A stretch of DNA of 7,032 bases from Treponema sp. (GTDB taxonomy: Bacteria > Spirochaetota > Spirochaetia > Treponematales > Treponemataceae), in the NCBI GenBank assembly GCA_017544745.1, contig JAFYDO010000038.1, forward strand, positions 1 to 7,032, written 5' to 3'. Each line of letters begins with the position of its first letter. Position 1 is the stretch's first letter. The notes beneath the pieces were generated by a model, which did no database searches, had not been told where the DNA came from, and saw only the letters and a list, made by a program, of their open reading frames with translations. Positions 5,839-7,032 of the stretch are shown in pieces. A program made the translations under genes and the position numbers.

Positions 5839-5843
5839 CTCCT
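5839..5843 (-). promoter_or_regulatory. Strong Shine-Dalgarno site of the HlyIII-like gene
   Basis: The minus strand reads AGGAG at 5843-5839, eight bases before ATG 5830-5828, within the 26-base gap after rlmB. It supports the long coiled-coil N-terminus as a real part of the protein and argues against a later start nearer the membrane domain. Confidence 0.8.
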
Positions 5844-5856
5844 CTTTACAGTATTA

Positions 5857-6627
5857 TTATAAACTTTTTCTATATAATTCATACAGCAAAACGCCGGCTG
5901 CAACCGAAACGTTAAGACTGTCAATTTTTCCACAAGTTGGTATAGATACTATTGTATCACACTTTTTGTGCAAAAGCACATCAATTCCGCTTCCTTCGCT
6001 GCCCATTACCAAAGCGGTTTTTGAAGCAAAATCTATCTTTGTACAGGTCTGGCCGCCTGCATCTGCCCCGTAAATCCAAAAGCCTGCTTCTTTAAGCTGC
6101 TCTGCGGCACGTACAAGATTTTTTACTACTGCAACAGGTACCCAGGCGCTTGCTCCTGCACTGGAACGAGCAATTATTTCGTTACCTGCAATATCGCTGG
6201 CACTGTTATGCTCAGGGATTACCACAAGGCTTGCCCCAAACTGATCACAGCTTCGGATTATGGCACCCACATTATGCGGGTCTGTAATTTTATCCAGAAT
6301 TACTACAGTTGCTTTTTCCTGGCCTGTGGCAGCCAGCTTTTTGAGCCACGCATCAAAATCTACAAGATTTGACGGAGTCTTTGATTTACCGGCTGTCTCC
6401 ATTACAATGCCTCTGTGGTCGCGAAGCACTGGATCCAGGTCTATAACCAGCTGATCCAGCGCCTTGTCGTCCGTCTGCTGGCAGCTTACACCCGCTTTTT
6501 TGGCTTCCTCGAGTATCTTTTTTACACGAGGACCAGGTTTACTGTAATAAAGCTTAAAACCAGGTGTGGTACCTTCTTTTAGAGAACGGATTTTTTCTTC
6601 TATGGCGTGAAAACCGGTAATAATCAT
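5857..6627 (-). CDS. rlmB: 23S rRNA 2'-O-ribose guanosine methyltransferase, TrmH/SpoU family
   Basis: This SPOUT-class enzyme transfers a methyl group from S-adenosylmethionine to a ribose 2'-OH, in RlmB at the peptidyl-transferase P-loop guanosine (G2251 in E. coli). At 256 residues it has the normal family length. Residues 1-75 form the L30e-like substrate-binding domain, with ITGFHAIEEKI at the start and DHRGIV near 70-75. A linker follows, then the knotted catalytic domain with motif 1 DPHNVGAIIRS (116-126, N119 and R125), motif 2 MGSEGSGI (208-215) and motif 3 IPTCGKIDSLNVSVA (229-243). All expected residues are present. ATG 6627-6625 overlaps the ychJ-like stop by one base (TAATG), so coupling is likely, as the local ribosome site is weak. 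Another TrmH-family rRNA or tRNA ribose methylase is possible, but the layout fits RlmB best. Confidence 0.9.
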   Translation of the reverse strand: MIITGFHAIEEKIRSLKEGTTPGFKLYYSKPGPRVKKILEEAKKAGVSCQQTDDKALDQLVIDLDPVLRDHRGIVMETAGKSKTPSNLVDFDAWLKKLAATGQEKATVVILDKITDPHNVGAIIRSCDQFGASLVVIPEHNSASDIAGNEIIARSSAGASAWVPVAVVKNLVRAAEQLKEAGFWIYGADAGGQTCTKIDFASKTALVMGSEGSGIDVLLHKKCDTIVSIPTCGKIDSLNVSVAAGVLLYELYRKSL

Positions 6628-7032
6628 TATCTACCGCAGCACTGCTTGTATTTTTTACCGCTTCCGCATGGACATGGGTCGTTGCGGCCAACTTTTGCAC
6701 CAACACGCTTTACAGTTGTTGGAATAACATTACCTGCAACATATTTCCAGTCGCCGTCTACCTGACGGAAGAGTGAAATTTCGTGATGAACATCGTGCAT
6801 CTGATGCAAAGTATAATCTGCTTCAAATTCTACAACATATTCGTCTTCTTTTTCGCCCTTTTCGGTGCGCAGAATCTTAAGGCCGTTCCACTGAGACTGT
6901 TTGCTCCAGTCTTCGGTAGCCTTGCGGTCAATTTCGCCTACTTCTTCGCCTTCTACACAAGAGTTGATGATGTAATCAATTTCGTGCTTTACATAGGAAG
7001 AATAGCGGGCACGCATACAAGATTCGGCATCC
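6627..7032 (-). CDS. ychJ: YchJ-like SEC-C zinc-motif protein, C-terminal part (cut by window edge)
   Basis: The reading frame stays open to the right edge. Five residues (DAESC) precede the first ATG in view at 7016, and [14 protein letters not shown] aligns with the internal TAE.LMRSRYSAYV signature of YchJ. The real start, and probably an N-terminal SEC-C motif, therefore lie outside the window, and M at 7016 is not the start. The visible part holds the NTF2-like YchJ middle domain (MRARYSSYV to about WKYVAGNV) and a C-terminal SEC-C zinc motif, [18 protein letters not shown], with the C-x-C-x8-C-C pattern. SEC-C motifs also end SecA and bind zinc, and can contact ribosomes. The role of YchJ itself is not established. 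It overlaps rlmB by one base, in what looks like the upstream end of the operon as seen here. Confidence 0.88.
   Translation of the reverse strand, partial: DAESCMRARYSSYVKHEIDYIINSCVEGEEVGEIDRKATEDWSKQSQWNGLKILRTEKGEKEDEYVVEFEADYTLHQMHDVHHEISLFRQVDGDWKYVAGNVIPTTVKRVGAKVGRNDPCPCGSGKKYKQCCGR

Noticed and set aside
6627..7016. Treating ATG 7016 as the true start of the YchJ-like protein
   Set aside because: The frame continues upstream to the window edge, and the preceding residues DAESC continue the YchJ alignment, so the methionine is internal.

Overview
The window is a compact, moderately AT-rich bacterial segment in which every gene I can support lies on the minus strand, so transcription runs from high to low coordinates. 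I infer a spirochaete, most likely a Treponema of gut, rumen or oral type. The reasons are the archaeal/spirochaetal-style N-terminus of PheS, exported proteins whose signal peptides end in 'LFAQ' or 'LYAQ', a Spirochaete-like helical protein of unknown function, and a CCTTCGACAGGCTCAGG dispersed repeat translated as GPSTGSGT inside a gene. The genus rests on pattern memory, not on a search.

In transcription order: the 3' part of a ychJ-like SEC-C protein gene (cut by the right edge); rlmB, an rRNA 2'-O-ribose methyltransferase; a hemolysin III/PAQR-like seven-helix membrane protein with a long basic coiled-coil N-terminus; a 528-residue cytoplasmic helical protein of unknown function; a GAF-GGDEF diguanylate cyclase with a GTG start; a rhomboid intramembrane serine protease; and two exported proteins of unknown function (248 and 138 residues). 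The junctions are an overlap of 1 nt, a gap of 26 nt, a gap of 2 nt, and overlaps of 1, 8 and 25 nt, then a 49-nt gap. All eight could form one operon. It ends at a strong intrinsic terminator at 219-260.

After the terminator comes a compound palindrome (150-216) made of two inverted copies of a 31-nt hairpin unit. Then comes pheS, with only its first 45 codons in the window. The palindrome ends two bases from the pheS Shine-Dalgarno sequence.

Functionally, the right end is translation and rRNA housekeeping. The middle and left look like an envelope or signalling module: a membrane protein, a cytoplasmic partner candidate, a c-di-GMP synthase, a membrane protease and two exported proteins, all translationally coupled or nearly so. 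No CRISPR array, tRNA, rRNA, complete insertion sequence or phage gene is visible. The most interesting points are the dispersed repeat inside a coding sequence, the covarying double palindrome, the HlyIII-like protein that lacks several usual polar/metal-site residues, and the tight cyclase-rhomboid-exported protein gene set.
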